The notes below the pieces were generated by a model. The model was not told the DNA's origin and searched no databases. It was given only the letters and a program-made list of their open reading frames with translations. DNA of 64,000 nucleotides. It comes from Paenactinomyces guangxiensis (GTDB taxonomy: Bacteria > Bacillota > Bacilli > Thermoactinomycetales > Thermoactinomycetaceae). How positions within the stretch are numbered: position 1 is the stretch's first letter; every line of letters starts with the position of its first letter. Positions 62,758 to 64,000 of this stretch are shown piece after piece. A program made the position numbers and the translations under genes. The stretch covers positions 446,345 through 510,344 of the forward strand of contig NZ_JAECVR010000001.1 of the NCBI RefSeq assembly GCF_016055185.1. Direction: 5' to 3'.

Positions 62758-62767
62758 AATGAAAACA

Positions 62768-64000
62768 TTACACTAATTTCACACGGGCGAACTTGCGGCG
62801 GCCTACCTGTACCACCATGCCATCTTCTACTTCAACCTGCAATTGAATATCTGTTACTTTTTCCTGATTGATGCGGACCCCTCCCTGTTGGATCAACCGG
62901 CGCGCTTCTCCATTGGAAGCGACAAGTCCCAAGCGGGAGAGAAGAGCGACAATCCAGAGTTTCCCCTGGTCCAGTTCACTGTTGCCGACTTCCACTTCCT
63001 TAATTTCGTCGGGGATTTCGCGTTGTTGAAAGACGGTACGGAAGTGTTGCTCTGCTTCTTGTGCCGCTTCTTTCCCATGGTACATCCGTACTAGCGTGTA
63101 AGCCAGTTTCATCTTGGCATCACGGGGATGGACGGAACCGTCGGCCAGCCCTTTTTTAAGTTGTTTGAATTCTTCAAGCGGAAGGTCGGTAGCCAGTTCA
63201 TAGTATTTCAGCATCAATTCATCGGGAATTGACATCGCTTTACCGTACATTTCACGTGGGGCTTCGTCGACACCAATGTAATTGCCCAGGCTTTTGCTCA
63301 TTTTTTTCACGCCGTCCAATCCTTCAAGGAGCGGCATGGTGAGAATGACTTGCTCCTCTTGCCCGTATTCCTTCTGCAAATGGCGGCCCATCAGCAAATT
63401 AAAGGTTTGATCCGTCCCTCCCAATTCAATATCACTGTGGAGAGCGACAGAATCATATCCTTGCATGAGCGGGTAGAAAAATTCATGAACGCTGATCGCC
63501 TGCCCGCTGTGATAGCGTTTTGCGAAGTCATCCCGCTCGAGCATACGTGCAACGGTGCATTTTGCAGCCAGTTTTGTCACATCGGCAAATGTAAGCGGAC
63601 TGAGCCAGTTGCTGTTAAAATGAATCTCCGTTTTTTCCCTGTCCAACACTTTAAACAGCTGATCGGTGTAAGTCCTGGCGTTTACCTGTACTTCTTCTTC
63701 AGTCAACTGCTTTCTCGTTTCCGACTTTCCGGTCGGATCTCCAATCTGTGCCGTAAAATCACCTATCACCAGCTGAACGATGTGACCGAGGTTCTGGAAA
63801 TCACGCAGTTTATTAAACACCACCGTATGTCCTATATGGAGATCAGGTGCTGTCGGATCCAAACCAAGTTTTACTTTCAGCGGGGTTTTGCTTTCAATGG
63901 AACGGCGCAATTTAGTTTTTAACGTTTCCATGGGAAGGATCTCTGCCGCTCCCCGTTGAATTGCCTCTAACTGCCTTTCCATCTCAGCTTGTACTTCCGG
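62768..64000 (-). CDS. tyrS: Tyrosyl-tRNA synthetase, N-terminus beyond window
   Basis: 404 residues from an internal Met at 63982; the frame stays open to the window edge (PEVQAE), and TyrRS proteins normally start 10-15 residues earlier, so the true start is outside. Class I motifs: [12 protein letters not shown] and [12 protein letters not shown]; TyrRS-specific [28 protein letters not shown]-terminal S4-like domain from about residue 340. It is closer to the TyrZ than the TyrS1 branch of Bacillus. A T-box leader would lie outside the window. Confidence 0.96.
   Translation of the reverse strand, partial: PEVQAEMERQLEAIQRGAAEILPMETLKTKLRRSIESKTPLKVKLGLDPTAPDLHIGHTVVFNKLRDFQNLGHIVQLVIGDFTAQIGDPTGKSETRKQLTEEEVQVNARTYTDQLFKVLDREKTEIHFNSNWLSPLTFADVTKLAAKCTVARMLERDDFAKRYHSGQAISVHEFFYPLMQGYDSVALHSDIELGGTDQTFNLLMGRHLQKEYGQEEQVILTMPLLEGLDGVKKMSKSLGNYIGVDEAPREMYGKAMSIPDELMLKYYELATDLPLEEFKQLKKGLADGSVHPRDAKMKLAYTLVRMYHGKEAAQEAEQHFRTVFQQREIPDEIKEVEVGNSELDQGKLWIVALLSRLGLVASNGEARRLIQQGGVRINQEKVTDIQLQVEVEDGMVVQVGRRKFARVKLV

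Overview
The window is a low- to mid-GC Firmicutes chromosome from an endospore former. Spore genes (spoVAC, spoVAD, a Gmad2-type lipoprotein), the Bacillus-like citR/citA divergent pair, ylaN, rpsD with its leader, purine-rich Shine-Dalgarno sequences and many TTG/GTG starts all point that way. The mix of secreted polysaccharidases and house-keeping genes resembles Thermoactinomycetaceae or another environmental Bacillales family. That placement is inference. No rRNA, tRNA, CRISPR or intact transposase gene was seen.

Layout. 1-2099: the 5' part of a secreted GH2 beta-galactosidase. 2376-13084: metabolic and spore genes (thiM, a signal-less subtilase, an RHH protein with an SPFH remnant, a HAD hydrolase, an SGNH hydrolase with spoVAD and spoVAC, cupin, CBS and M20 proteins, yugN, Asp23, a NYN protein). 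13084-26629: a CAX Ca2+/H+ antiporter, a cellobiose-type PTS, citA/citR, ylaN, glsA, thioesterase and peptidases, including two close M29 aminopeptidases around a lone EIIA-Glc. 27439-37047: a chitin / N-acetylglucosamine block (secreted GH18 chitinase, NagR-like GntR regulator, GH3 glucosaminidase, ABC importer without ATPase, nagB, nagA). 37229-40445: Nudix, thioesterase, Gmad2 lipoprotein, HxlR remnant and lipid kinase genes. 40561-43645: an amino-sugar PTS, nanE and an RpiR regulator. 45686-51300: a second ABC sugar operon with an oxidoreductase and a sugar isomerase. 51592-54883: trmB, rpsD and an aldehyde dehydrogenase. 55112-57018: a DUF6179/DUF6323-like pair. 57152-60890: a decaying accessory island (peptidase fragment, HEAT-repeat protein, IS5 remnant, secreted GH16 glucanase, recombinase remnant). 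61221-64000: a protein phosphatase, a Nudix-like protein without the usual catalytic glutamates, and tyrS running off the window.

Working together. Chitinase releases chito-oligosaccharides, the ABC system imports them, the GH3 enzyme cuts them, and NagA/NagB pass the sugar to fructose-6-phosphate. Near-identical NagR-type boxes stand before the chitinase, the binding protein and nagA, so one regulator probably controls the block. The amino-sugar PTS has no IIA domain and could be served by the lone EIIA-Glc. Neither ABC operon encodes an ATPase, which suggests a shared MsmX-type ATPase elsewhere.

The most unusual material is non-coding. There are three short IS200/IS605-like elements without transposase or TnpB, one left-end relic of the same kind, a 231-bp repeat family with two full copies and two fragments, a hairpin that would hide the Shine-Dalgarno of the subtilase, and several gene relics formed by deletion (SPFH, YhfC-like, HxlR).
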